Source: Phytophthora sp. 'mugwort'
Taxonomy: Eukaryota; Oomycota; Peronosporomycetes; Peronosporales; Peronosporaceae
Direction: 5' to 3'
DNA: 64,000 bases
Assembly: GCA_033558025.1 (NCBI GenBank)
Contig: JAUCEF010000014.1
Coordinates: forward strand, 62,001 to 126,000
In this document: in pieces, positions 1-10,570 of the stretch
Numbering within the stretch: the first letter of the stretch is position 1
Layout of the letters: every line of letters begins with the position of its first letter
Notes under the pieces: generated by a model
What the model saw: the letters and a program-made list of their open reading frames with translations, nothing else
Databases searched by the model: none
What the model was told of the DNA's origin: nothing
Made by a program: the position numbers and the translations under genes

Positions 1-1290
1 ACAGTCTTCTCACGTCGTATTCTTCCTTGCCCAGATCGCGATCCCATATATCTTCGGACAGCAAAGTATGTCAAAGTCGAGGCGTTCCGTCTCATTGACG
101 GCTCGATCGTTGGCCGATCAGGAACTGCTTCAACTTTAAGAGGTGCACAACCGGAAACAGCCGGTAGTCAGTACGGATAGTCTCCAAGCGAATCGCACTC
201 GCTTACCATCTCAGACACCCGGAAGGGGCAATGCCACATGTGGGTCAGCTTCCGAGCATATCCTTCCTTGATGCGATCAAATTTAACAACATACGGATCC
301 GGTATCAATTGAATGAGGAGTCGTGTTTTTCATTGTGTCATTCGACCCGTATTGAGATCGCTTCCTCAGGTCGGGTATTGACATCAGATCGAACTTCTGG
401 TAGAGCCGCTGGATACGACACCTCCATCATCGGAGATTCACGTCGTCGAGTACTGTCTACTGGTAGCGCCGCTTCCACCGTAGTTCTTGGATCCATCCAT
501 GAATCAGATAGAAAGACGTATCACACCGGGTCTCATAGTGAGTTGTGTTAAGTGCGAACGCCAGTCGCTCTGCATACGCGTCACAGGCTCGTTGATCCTC
601 GTCTTGGACGTACATCTTAAGCGCCCTTGTGATCATTTGAGCCATTCTCGCGATGGTGCCATTTCTTTGGGGGCATATTGGCCATTGGTGCTGACCTAAA
701 ATCTGATTGAACACACGGAAGAAGTCTGACATAAAGCCAGCCTCCTGGTTGTGCCGGATCACTTCGCTGGCTCCAAACCTCCTAAAAACGCATTCTTCGT
801 AGGACTCTGCGATGGTTTGAGCGGTAGGTGAGGCACTTGCCTTCGCGACAGCGTATCCCGTGAACATATCCACCCAGATCCAAAGTTAAGTGTTACCTTT
901 CTTCGACTTTGATAGTGATGGGATGTGATCAATCGCCAGTGTCTGGGACGGATACGCTTCTTGTACGCTGCCAGGCGACTCCTCTCCGATGGTTGACCGC
1001 CCCCTCTCGTCTCACAGTCCATGTACTCTCCAACAAAATAGTTATACAGATCGGAGAAGTTCCAGTAGAAGTGATCCTTTAACGTCATGTTGATCCCTTG
1101 GTGACCACCTTCCAGACTTGTGTGTTAGTGGTGCATCATATCTGCTTGCAACGTCTATGCCACGATTAAGCGTAACAAACCGTCTTCGTCTGCTTCGGCT
1201 CTTGCCGAGGGCGGATAGTAAAATAACAAATCATTTTCGTTCAACGTGAAGTCAACGGCTAGTAAGCTGCAAGCTTTGGCTTCTCCCTTG
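1..1290 (-). pseudogene. Ty3/Gypsy integrase region remnant
   Basis: Minus-strand frames read as the C-terminal pol of a Gypsy retrotransposon. At about 1266-1195 a frame begins DLIKGEAKACSLLAV, typical of the linker after RNase H. At 1088-960 comes a zinc-binding-like stretch (HFYWNFSDLYNYFVGEY, then MDCETRGG), and at 873-457 the integrase core starting MDMFTGYAVAKASAS with the Asn/Gly-rich catalytic region mutated (RHNQEAGFMSDFF). Integrase would insert element cDNA into the genome. Frames change at about 1088-873 and the reading breaks below 457, so the copy is dead. It is cut by the window edge, so its 3' part is not visible. Assignment to Gypsy is by motif recognition. Confidence 0.7.
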
Positions 1291-1374
1291 ATCAGATCCA
1301 GTACCTCTCCGCGCAGGTATGACTTCAGGTGGGTGATTCATACTTATTCGTATTGCGCTTGGAGGATCCGGTCT

Positions 1375-1501
1375 GTGGCGGGCTACGTAAGAAGAGTAGG
1401 GATGGAGGAGCTTGTTCAGAAGGTGTCAAAAGACGAAGTAAGTTAGAGGCTAGCGCATTAGGAAGCTGTCCCAAAGGACAGCCTCCTAATGCGCTAGCCT
1501 C
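1375..1501 (-). repeat. Copia-type LTR fragment ending in a near-perfect palindrome
   Basis: The minus strand of 1375-1480 matches, at roughly 75-80 percent by eye, the segment at 11335-11440 that lies directly upstream of a Copia gag; both contain ACGTAGCCC and the core CTAATGCGCTAGCCTC. At 1446-1501 the terminal sequence is present twice head to head: arms 1446-1463 and 1484-1501 are perfect (18 bp), with inner arms 1465-1471 and 1476-1482 and a 4-nt loop. It is probably a truncated LTR joined to an inverted copy of its own end. Confidence 0.6.
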
Positions 1502-1860
1502 CGGCCCAGAGGCAACTACAGCTTGTGTATGCTGTCCACTATAGTAGACTACAGTAATAACAGATTAGAGAGGTATTAACCATCTCAAGCATCACTGACG
1601 GTAAGAGTGCCAAGTATAAAGAGGAGTACCGTAACAGCCTCCCTGCATCTTAACATACTTTTTACAGCTGATTCATTATTAGGTATTAGAGGTGTCGCGA
1701 TTATTTACGAAGCGACCCCTCAGTGTTGCCATTTCTGCCTACGAATCGCTGGTGCCGATCTTAACCTTTGCCCTACAGCTCCGCTGCTGGTGGAAGGTAG
1801 ACGACAGCGAATACCGATGGCGCGACTCTGGCAGACAGGAATGGTGAGAGACTCGGGTGC
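1502..1860. other. No gene recognised
   Basis: This stretch carries only short shadow ORFs. No domain, RNA or repeat was recognised except that it separates the LTR palindrome from the Lys/Pro-rich segment that follows. Confidence 0.5.
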
Positions 1861-2419
1861 GGGGGCAGTCCATCTCGTAGAGGAAAGTAAGCCCTCCAAG
1901 ACCACCAAGGCATCGAGGACAAGAGCGAGAAAAAAGAAAGCGCCACCAGGGCCGCCGCCCGTGCAGTCGAGAAGGCCGTAAAGGCCACGCCAGCTAAGGA
2001 CACCAGTGAGGCAGCAGTACAAGTGCAGGTCGCGGGGACCGGGGCGAAGAAGGCCGCGGGGTGGGACTAAAAAAAGCTGCAGGTGCTAAGAGAACCTAGG
2101 TTGTCGGAGTCGCTCTCAGTGACGAAGCTAGAGCTGCGAGGGTGTCCTGCGCTGCGACGAAGGTGACCACACGTGCTGTGCCGCGTGCTGGTGGAGGTAC
2201 AGTTGCGTCAACTGTGGCGCGGGCGGACCAAGCACGCCGCGTGCGCGGCCAGGCAGCACCGACCAACAGACTCCTGCCACCGACCAGACGCCTAGTGTCA
2301 CCAATCATCCACCTAATGCTACCGACCTGACGCCTAGTGCTACCTACCAGTCTCCTACAGTCAGCGAACAGACTAGTGGCATCAATCAAGCTGCTACTGG
2401 CACCACCTCAGGCAGATAG
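1861..2419 (+). pseudogene. Low-complexity plus-strand coding remnant, probable retrotransposon gag N-terminus
   Basis: Plus-strand frames are strongly biased: a Lys/Arg/Ala/Pro stretch (KTTKASRTRARKKKAPPG) at about 1893-1950, then at about 2258-2419 a Thr/Pro-rich imperfect repeat with period about 12 codons built on ATDQTPS and NATDLTPSAT, ending TGTTSGR and a stop. Frames shift between the parts. Such basic then Thr/Pro-rich leaders occur at the start of some oomycete Gypsy gag proteins, and a Gypsy-like tail in the same orientation follows at 2590. No conserved gag core or zinc knuckle is visible, so the assignment is weak. Confidence 0.35.
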
Positions 2420-2589
2420 TGGCACCGACTAGGCAACTTAAGGCACCAGCCAGGCGCACAACCTCTTTTTCCGTATTTACCAGAGACTATGGGTCACGGT
2501 GAGTAACAGTCGGCCAGTCTTACGCAACCACAAAGCAGTAGTGGCTGGTCGCGCGCATAATTGACAGGCGAACTCGCCCACTCGGGTTT

Positions 2590-3242
2590 GAGTATCGTGT
2601 GTTATGGCTCGTTCGCCGGCGTGGGTCAAGGCGCTACTACCAGTGTATATGGGAGCCAAAGGTAGCCCTCACGGACGATCACTTCGAGGAGGAGATGCAA
2701 TGTGTGGATCGCTGGAAGAGTTCACCGGTGGCAATCATTGACGAGTTTTGCAAAAAGCATGAGTTTGGGAAACATACAATTGCTGCTGCTATGCAAGGCA
2801 TGTGCTTATTCAACACGTCCCGATGTTGATCGGGCAGCTCACCGGCCGTCTTGACATCGTGACCCAAGACGTCCTTGATGATTTCGTGGCTGACGAGTTG
2901 CTGAACCCCAAATTGGATTTGTGTCAAGGAACGTCATGGAAGGTGTTATCGGTGTTTCTTGGTCGGCTTCGGGATGCATGTCGTGACTTCAAGTTCAACC
3001 CTCTCGTCAACTACAACTTCGCTATTGCTGGTCGACGCTGTTCGCGTGTGTTTGATAAAGTCTCACTTTTCGACGGGTTGTACCTCTGTGCAGCCTACAA
3101 TCACCAGTTCGTCGGTCACGCCATCGTGCTCATAGTTCAAGGAGGTAACCGCCTCGCGTTCGATCAAGGTGAAGTCATGCTTTCACATGCAGCGGACTAG
3201 ATTAACTTCGTGGCATTTATTCGCCCATTCATCGTCTTCTAA
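2590..3242 (+). pseudogene. Gypsy polyprotein C-terminus: chromodomain-like segment plus peptidase-like tail
   Basis: At 2596-2740 the frame reads YRVLWLVRRRGSR then WEPKVALTDDHFEEEM, which resembles a chromodomain (aromatic residues and W-E-P). After a frameshift near 2802-2829 a second frame runs to 3242 and contains DGLYLCAAYNHQFVGHAIVL and, after an in-frame TAG at 3198-3200, INFVAFIRPFIVF and a TAA. The layout of a short hydrophobic strand, then G-H, then a terminal W-x-N-F block is one I associate with C-terminal Ulp1/OTU-like peptidase domains of some oomycete retroelement proteins. No catalytic triad is proven. The TAG probably replaces a Trp codon. Pseudogene. Confidence 0.45.
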
Positions 3243-3514
3243 AAGTAGACGATAGGAGTTGGTAGGGATTTCAGCGGGTTTGCCTTATCGATAATGAATT
3301 CTTCCTAGCAAATAATTGTCGTTTTGCATGGGTTAAATACTCATATGCCTGTATAACTCGGTACTGCATGTAGACCAGGGAAACCGCAATGAGGAGAAAA
3401 CCTTTCTGCGAACAAACTATAAACCTAGTGGGAAAAAATAATAGAACGCAGTTTTAGGCATGCTTCATCATTAGGGTTATACTCGTACACTATACGGAAT
3501 GACCACTTTAAGCG
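3243..3514. other. Non-coding spacer, possible LTR remnants
   Basis: No ORF or motif of note. It lies between the plus-strand Gypsy tail and the stop of the minus-strand Copia RNase H, so it may hold decayed LTR sequence of one or both. Confidence 0.3.
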
Positions 3515-5710
3515 TCATGGGGTTTCATGCTGAGCTTGGTCCTTAGTGTCAGTTGTGTTTGTATAGTGCTTTAGTAAGATATTAGCCACCATATCTTTGG
3601 TATTGCAGTAGTCGACGGTGAACTCATGTCGCTCTACCTTCTCTTGCACAAAACGAAATCGAATATTGATGTGCTTAGACCTGTCATGGTATTGAGGGTT
3701 GTAGCAGATTTTGATGCAGCTCTGGTTGTCCTCATGGATAATGCTCGCTTGCGTTGTTGCAAAGCCTGATTTATGGAGGAGGAGCTGGAGGAAGACCATC
3801 TCTTGCATGCAGTGGCACAGGGCAATATATTCTGCCTCTATTGTCGAGACAAGTACAGTATGATGCTTGCGCGAACGCCATGAAATGGGACTACTTGCAA
3901 GCACGGTTACATACCCACCGACGGGGTGTCTCGTGTCGGGATAGTTGGCATAGCCGGAATCACGGTATGCTGTCAGACTATTGGCAAGGTTCTCAGGTGT
4001 GATGTCTAGTGATCCACCAAGGAGAATACCGTAGGCTTTCGTGCGGATAAGTACTTAAGTCCTCGGATAACAGCGTTCCAGTGATCCATTCCAGGATTGG
4101 CTAGGAAATCACTAACCTCACAAATGTAGAATGCCACGTCGGGTCGAGTGTCTACCATTAGATATATGGTACTACCGACGGCCTCTCGATACGGTATGTA
4201 TTTCATCGCATCTTTTTCTGTTTCACTGCTGGTCTGGATACTGACGGAGAGTTTAACGTTCCGATCGGCTGGAGTTGCAATAGAGTATGAAATATGGTCG
4301 CTGAAGCGGTTAATGACCTTCGTAGCGTACTTGTGTTGGTGAATAAATATCGTTCGGTTCTTACGGTCACGTTGAATGGACCAGCCGAATAAATACCCCC
4401 CCCCCCTAAATATATCATGGAGAACCTCTACTTCATGCCTGACTTCAGCTCACTGACGAGGGCTGGCGTCGGTGCTATGATCAGCAGGTCATCGACGTAC
4501 ACTGCGATGTACAAGTGATGCCGCCAATAGTGCGGCGAAACACACCACTATCCGTAACGAGTTTGTGAAATCCAAGACTCTCAAGAAAGACAGATAGCGT
4601 TTGGTACAAGACACGGGGAGTTTGTTTCAACCCGTACAGGTTTTTGGGAAGTTTATACATGAGGTGTTGCTTACCTGGAATTTGGAAACCTTCTGGTTAA
4701 GCCAAGTAAACCTCCTCCTCTAGGAAGCCATTTAAAAATGCCATTTTAACATCCATGCGATGGACTTCTAGATCGAGCAATGCTGCGATAGTGAGGAGGG
4801 GCCTGAGTACCTCCATCCTGATAACAGGAGAAAACACTTCAGTGTAGTCAATACCGTACTGCTATAGAAATCCTTTGATCACCAGACGCGCTTTAAAATG
4901 GTCAATTAGACCTGTGCCGGTATACTTCACTACGAAGACCCATCAGCTGGATAATATCTTCCGTCCTTTAGGAGGGCGTACCAACGTCCAAGTGTTATTA
5001 TTCATAAGGGACTTGTATTCCGCTTTGGCTGCGTTATACCACTGGTCAGTGTGAGACGACCTCATAGCCTCTCGATATGTAGTGGGATCTGACACATGCC
5101 GAATTGCTAGTAATGTGTACAGTAACTGCTGGCGCTCTCCTGTTCATGTATGGCTTCCTCAAAGTTGAGAGTTACTTTCGTGTCATACGTGAGGCGGGGT
5201 CGCTTAGGTGTACGATGAGATAGAGGATCCGAAGTCGTCTCTGTTCGAAAGGAGTAGTTCATTACACTTGATCAAGTGCCTGCCTGAATGGAGGGAGTGC
5301 CCGCGGAGTTGCGGTATCTGCTGTAGTGACCGTAGCAGGTATGGGAGCGGAGACAGGGGCGATATGTTGCGTTTGAATATCCTGTGTTGGCTTATGCGCT
5401 GACGTTAGGTCAGCAAGAGGGGGCGTTTCATCCTCCTTAAAGACTACATCACGGCTGTAGATGATAGCATGCGTGTTGATATCCATTAGAGGTATCTTCT
5501 CTTGTGATCAGGAATGCTAGATACATGTACAACCGTGCTCGAGCATCGTGCTTGTCGCGGTATTGCTCAGTGATGTGTACATATGCATTGCAGCCAAACA
5601 CTTTGATGTAGCCATGGATGGAATACGATTGAACCGATGTTCGTAGGGCGTGCGATCACCGGTCCTAGAACTTAGTGTGATATTGACCAGAGTATGACGC
5701 CTCTCATTTT
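3515..5710 (-). pseudogene. Ty1/Copia pol remnant (integrase C-terminus, RT, RNase H)
   Basis: Read on the minus strand from 5710. The integrase C-terminal block (RRHTLVNITLSSRTGDRTPYE) lies near 5700-5640, the connection motif SRDVVFKEDETPPLAD at 5455-5410, and the RT catalytic motif YVDDLLIIAPTPALVSELK at about 4495-4440. The RT C-terminus (REAVGSTIYLMVDTRPDVAF) is at 4190-4130 and RNase H (VSTIEAEYIALCHCMQEMVF, then HEDNQSCIK) at 3850-3700, ending at a stop at 3515. The order integrase before RT is diagnostic of Copia. Many stops and frame changes between 4200 and 5260 show it is long dead. Gag, protease and the integrase core are missing, because the left inverted repeat at 5715 begins there. 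Confidence 0.85.
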
Positions 5711-5714
5711 TTCT

Positions 5715-6019
5715 GTTCCTCGAGAGCAGTTGTCATGACCCCGTCCCGGATCATGACAACCCTCTCGAAAACTTACCATTTATCACCACCTTAAGCTCTT
5801 GACACCCGTCCTGGATCAGCTCAGGGCCTTCGAAGACCGCGACCTAGGCCACTCTCTGAGCCTCTCGAGTCATCATCGGGGCGTCACATCACCTCGACGT
5901 ACCACTCACAGCCCCTTAAGCACGCCTCGCGTACTGATCCACGCCGGCGTGAGTAACGCCAGCATGCGATCCCAGCGCCCGGCCTCCTGGCACGCAGCCC
6001 GTACGACAGGTTACGGGGC
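5715..6019 (+). repeat. Left copy of a ~300 bp inverted repeat
   Basis: This segment matches, as reverse complement and at about 90 percent by eye, 10144-10459. Shared landmarks include GAGAGCAGTTGTCATGAC, CTGGATCAGCTCAGGGCCTT and GCACGCCTCGCGTACTGA. Near its outer end is a small palindrome (GTTGTCATGA, 12 nt, TCATGACAAC). A truncated Copia gag begins immediately inside it. It may be two solo LTRs in opposite orientation or the long terminal inverted repeats of a composite element. Confidence 0.75.
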
Positions 6020-6025
6020 AAATGA

Positions 6026-7815
6026 ATGCCGCATCAGAAGCCACCGACTCGGTGATGACGGAAGGACAGAAGTCCCTGCACCTGTTCCACCCCATGCCCA
6101 GCTCATGGAAGAATGACCTCCGCAATTGTAAGGGCCAATGGGAATACATCCGTATGAAGACATGAAGCAGAGCATCGAAGGCAAAGTCCGAGATATCCAA
6201 GCTCAAGAACGGTACACTTTGGCGAAGGGAACACCTGAAACGACGGCCATGACCAACGAGCGAGCTCTGGTTGCTACCGGCCTTCCTACGCAGCCTGAGG
6301 ACGGACGCAACGCTAGCACTGTTTGCGCTTACTGCAATCGTCCACGGCACGATATTCGCCGAGGCCGAGCCCTCTAGGAGGACCTACCAGACGACCGCGT
6401 CAAAGCGGGAACGGTGCTACCAGAAAACTTCGCGTTCAAGGTTAACTCGAAGCGTGACCATCCGTACCGCAACTCCAAGAACAGGAACCATGACCAAAAC
6501 GGCCGCAACGGTGATTATACCCGCCAAGACAAGAATAAGAGCGACAGAGATAACCGTAAGCCTGACAGCGGTGTCAAGTACCGTGGACGCGGTCAAGGCA
6601 AGCATCGTAAAGCCGACTCTGACTCTGGCGACGACAGGACCGCAAGGTTTTCCGCCAGGTGCGCTGCGACGTTGGTCTGATCGCAGTCACTACGACGGTC
6701 AACCATCCTGTGAGTCTAGCTGCTCGAGCCAACGTGCAGCTGTACGCTACATGGACTATCGATTTTGGATATACGCGTCACGTGACGCATGAATCCTTGT
6801 GGTTCGCTGAGACCGCTAACAGTTGTTTCTTCAGCGCGGTTGGGGGAAACAATCAGATCCCGATCAAAGGTAATGGCCGAGTCGAGCTGTCCGTGATTAA
6901 GGTAACTCGAAGAAGCTCACCCTTCGTGGCGTCCTGTACGCCCCGCAGTTGTAGTTCAACCTGCTGTCGGCCCCAGCGGCTGTGAAACATGACTACCGCT
7001 TTAGCTTCGATCGCAAGCACTGTGTTGTGCAGACTGGCCAGCGCTTCCACATCACGGCGCCAATGGCAACCAAAACAATACGGATCTGTACCAATTAAGC
7101 CCAACCCGTGGCGAGCGCAACGGCACTCGTGGCCCCAGGTAAGCAACGATCATTTCTGCTATTACAAAACGTCTTGGCTATCGTAACGTTCGTATCTTGC
7201 ATGGTCTATCTAGGAGCCAAGCCATTCGTGGACTCGATGACTCTGCGTCTGTAAATCCTAAGACACAGTTCTTCTACACTGCCTGCGCGTTAGCGAAATC
7301 TCACTGCTCTCCATTCTATTAAAATAGAGTTGTTGAACGTGCCACTTCTCCTTTGGAAAAAGTGCATTCAGATATTTTTGGTCCATTTCCGGTGGCTAGT
7401 CTTACTGATTGCCGCAATTTCTTTATCTTTATTGATGACTTTTCTCGATTCATACTTATCTACGCCATAACGAACCGTAGTGAGCTGTATTAATGCTACC
7501 AGAACTTCAGGAAGATAGTCCTGAACATTTTCAGACGAGACGTCAATATCCTCGAACACACTCGCATCTTTGAAGCCAATGACATCCAAAGCCTTTAAGC
7601 AGACAATGCGAAGGGATACGAAAAACTAGACCGCCTCATCTTTTAGAAGTACGGAACCCATGCACAGTTTACAAAGGCGTACACACCTCAGCAAAACAGT
7701 GTTGCTGAACGCCGCATGCGTACGATATTAGATTGGGTCCGAGCTCTTTTACTTGACGGTAAACTGCCTAAACAACTATGGGCTGAGTGTGTATCTCATG
7801 TCACCATACCGTCCA
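6026..7815 (+). pseudogene. Ty1/Copia gag-protease-integrase remnant
   Basis: Plus strand. Gag starts abruptly at 6026 (MNAASEATDSVMTEGQKS), then after a frameshift reads to 6377 with a zinc-knuckle-like CAYCNRPRHDIRRG that lacks its last Cys, followed by an Asn/Lys/Asp-rich tail (to about 6680). The protease region around 6750-6900 reads WTIDFGYTRHVTHESLW; the expected D-S/C-G active site has become D-F-G. Integrase runs in one frame from about 7188 to 7815 with several TAA/TAG stops; visible motifs are HSDIFGPFPVA, ADNAKGYE and PQQNSVAERRMRT, which match the D, D and E blocks. The RT and RNase H are absent. Dead copy. Confidence 0.85.
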
Positions 7816-8340
7816 CTCATTTCTCCGCTTCCACACCGTTCTTTGCTTCCGCTCTGTCGTACACCCGACGACAACGTCAACGCCTCGGCACCAGTCCGTG
7901 CCGTCCAACCGTTCCACTTCCCCACGCTACCGGACACCTCAGAATCGCGCACACAACCACTCGCTCAACCGCGATTCCACCTCTCTAGATCTTCCGTTCT
8001 TTACTTCTTCACCCGTCCACTTCACTCGCTCGATGCGCTTCCTTGCCGTTATCTCCTTAATCTGACACCACTCGATACAAACCAAACCGTCCCAGGCAAC
8101 TTGTTCTTCCGGGCCACGGTCTTCTCCACTTCATGCTCGATCCAGCCTCCAACGCTTATACCTGCGCGGCTGTCGAGGTGTTTCTCCAGGTTCGTCACAA
8201 AATCAAATCAAGCAAAACAAACGCCTTCACGCTCCAGAATTAGACCGTCCACGACGCAACCCCGTACTCAAACTCCTTCACGACGAAGTCCTTACCCTGC
8301 TTCTCCACCATGTGTCGCGAGTCGTCCTGGTTAGGGACGG
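7816..8340 (+). pseudogene. Probable Copia connection region, degraded
   Basis: Pro/Thr/Ser/Arg-rich frames follow the integrase core directly (for example LPHATGHLRIAHTTTRST). This composition is usual for the linker between Copia integrase and RT, but no anchor motif is intact. Confidence 0.4.
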
Positions 8341-9110
8341 ACAAGCGTCGTATGGAGGGAGCGAGTACTGGGTGACACAGAAACACACAAACCAACATAG
8401 CCTAAGCGTAATATGCAAAGACTAATTGATTTGTGCTTAACTAGGCTAATTCAAGACTGCTAACCAAACCCGGACGGCAAGAGCGATCCTGCCGCCGTCC
8501 TTCCTCCTTACGCTATCCTCGCACTCCTTACCAAGCACGCACTCACGCGAACACTACCACGGTGCAAACCAGACCTTCACGTGACACTCCTCCTGACTCT
8601 GTCCATTCCGTACCTTGATTCCGACGCTTCGGCCATCCATGCCTTCCGTCATGGAGTAGCCTTTCGTTCCCGCCGCATCCCCCTGAGTGCCGCTCCGCCA
8701 GATCCGGGAATGACAACGGCCCTCGGCTGCCCGTACAATCCAGCGTCGCATCCCAGAAAACATTGCAAATCCGTTCGCTAAAGTGCAACTTGGGACCGGG
8801 CGCCAACCCCGTCTTCATACAATTTCGCATCCAGTCGTTGCTCGCGTCGAACTCCCCGAGGAACGGATTGGACAGACCCCAAGACGTCGCCAACTGTTCC
8901 TACTCGGGACAGCAGATTGTCGAATGACAACTTTATTGCGGGTCCTGAACGTCGAAGAGAATAGGAATTGGTAGACTAAGAGGATGGGACCTGAGATTGA
9001 TGGGTCCTTGCTTGACTTCAGCTGGGATGCGACGTGGGTTCATACATGCTGTCGTTCTAAGGGGAACGGCACCGAGAAAGGGCGTATCATTTCGATTTCG
9101 CGCTCGCGAT
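8341..9110. other. Unassigned stretch with a minus-strand ORF
   Basis: The longest open frame is on the minus strand, 8893-8543 (116 codons, MATSWGLSNPFLGEFDASND onward), rich in Gly and Trp. I do not recognise it, and the frame has no clear coding bias over the others. No repeat or RNA was seen. Confidence 0.25.
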
Positions 9111-10145
9111 GAGCCCCTTTCTCAACGTACTGGCCCGTTGGTGAGACGATTACGCCACGGCTAAATTCCTGCCCGTCTACTGCGTCGTGGGGTTTCTCTG
9201 TCTGCTGACTTGGGTCATCACGACCCCGTTACGTGGCGTCGGTGGAGCGCTCTGGAATGAAGTATGGCGCGTGGTATGCCTCAACGGTTTTCTGTGTCAC
9301 TCCTGCTTAACCCAATACCAGGCTGTACTACAGGACGACGAGGTACGGCAACTACGAGATGCTGCTTATGCGTTCTCTCTCTGGGGAGCCTTGTTTGCCG
9401 TACAAGTCCTGAAGGTCGATGAGCTACGATATGGTGAATACGGTCGCATGTTACTTAAGTGGTGGGTGGCGGCCACGCTACCTATTACGCGTACCTGCCC
9501 GACTTGGGGCTGAATACGGCGCCTCCGTTATCAAGAACGTCAAGGTGACCACGAGGGCTGCTGTGTCATGTGGCAAACGGGTGAGCGAAGTGATGCATTT
9601 GGTGTTGTTCGTGGTCAAGTTCGTGCTAGCGTTGGTCTTCTTTGTACCCATAGCCGCCTATGACTTAGTGGGGTACGCCTTGTTAGGCGAGGTCGGCGTG
9701 GCACTCGTCTTGGTCGTGTTGAATGTGGCGAATTGGTGCTTGGACTGGACGCGTTTGAGTGTTCCGGGGACGGTGATCTCGGCCACGGTTGGGTTCATGG
9801 CTCACGTTTGGCGTGGCCGTAGCGGTAAAACTGAACTGGAGGAGTTATGGCCGGCGGCTATTCTAGTGCAAGGCCTGAAGGACATGCGAGAGCTCGCTCT
9901 GGAGCGTGTACGCCTAGACGCTGAAAACTTAGGACGTCTGCAGAAGACGGAGAGGAGAAGGGCGATGAAGTTTTCGCGGACGCGGCCGAGGAACCAAGCA
10001 TTCCGATGAACGACAGCACTACACAATTACGTCCCCCAACAGCGATCACGGCAAAGCTGCGCGCCATTGAAGAACAATCAGGAACGCTACGTCGGGATCT
10101 CGCACAACACCCGGACGTCCGCCGAAGACGGAATACTGACGACGG
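9111..10145 (+). pseudogene. Multi-pass membrane-protein ORF of unknown family, broken
   Basis: An ATG at 9111 opens MSPFLNVLARW, then a TGA at 9144-9146 interrupts the frame where a Trp codon would fit. The same frame goes on to 9513 with hydrophobic segments (VVGFLCLLTWVITTPLRGV, AFSLWGALFAVQV, LLKWWVAATLPIT). After a frameshift near 9500 the second frame has two or three further predicted membrane spans (LVLFVVKFVLALVFFVPIAA, GVALVLVVLNVANWCLDW) and a charged helix (AAILVQGLKDMRELALERVR). A second frameshift near 9935 leads to an acidic then polar tail (AEDGEEKGDEVF, TAKLRAIEEQSGTLRRDLAQ) that stops at the right inverted repeat. No catalytic or family motif was recognised. It could be an envelope-like or accessory ORF of a retroelement, or a captured host gene. 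Confidence 0.5.
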
Positions 10146-10459
10146 GGAAATGTCCCGTAACCTGTCATACGGGCTGCGTGCCAGCAGGCCGGGTGCTGGG
10201 ATCGCATGCTGGTGTTGCTCACGCCGGCGTGGGTCAGTACGCGAGGCGTGCTTAAGGGGCTGTGAGTGGTACGTCGAGGTGATGTGACGCCCCGATGATG
10301 ACTCGAGAGGCTCAGGGAGTGGCCTAGGCCGCGGTCTTCGAAGGCCCTGAGCTGATCCAGGACGGGTGTCAAGAGCTCAAGGTGGTGATAAGTGGTAAGT
10401 TTGCGAAAGGGCTGTCATGGCCTATGACGGATGTCATGACAACTGCTCTCAAGGAAAGG
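10144..10459 (-). repeat. Right copy of the ~300 bp inverted repeat
   Basis: Reverse-complement match of 5715-6019. Outer differences are small (for example CATGACATCCGTCATAGGCC here). The membrane-protein ORF ends at its inner edge. The two copies enclose 4.1 kb. Confidence 0.75.
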
Positions 10460-10570
10460 AGAGACGCCAGCCCGAAGGAGCAGGGTGGCCATGCCGACCC
10501 TCGCAGGAACCAGTCAGTCTTATATTTCTGTTGTCTACAGGACAACTAACAAATAGTACTTTATTGTTGA

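Noticed and set aside
6271..6792. 173-codon plus-strand frame over the Copia gag
   Set aside because: Out-of-frame shadow of gag; the zinc-knuckle-like and Lys/Asn-rich sequences are in the other frames.
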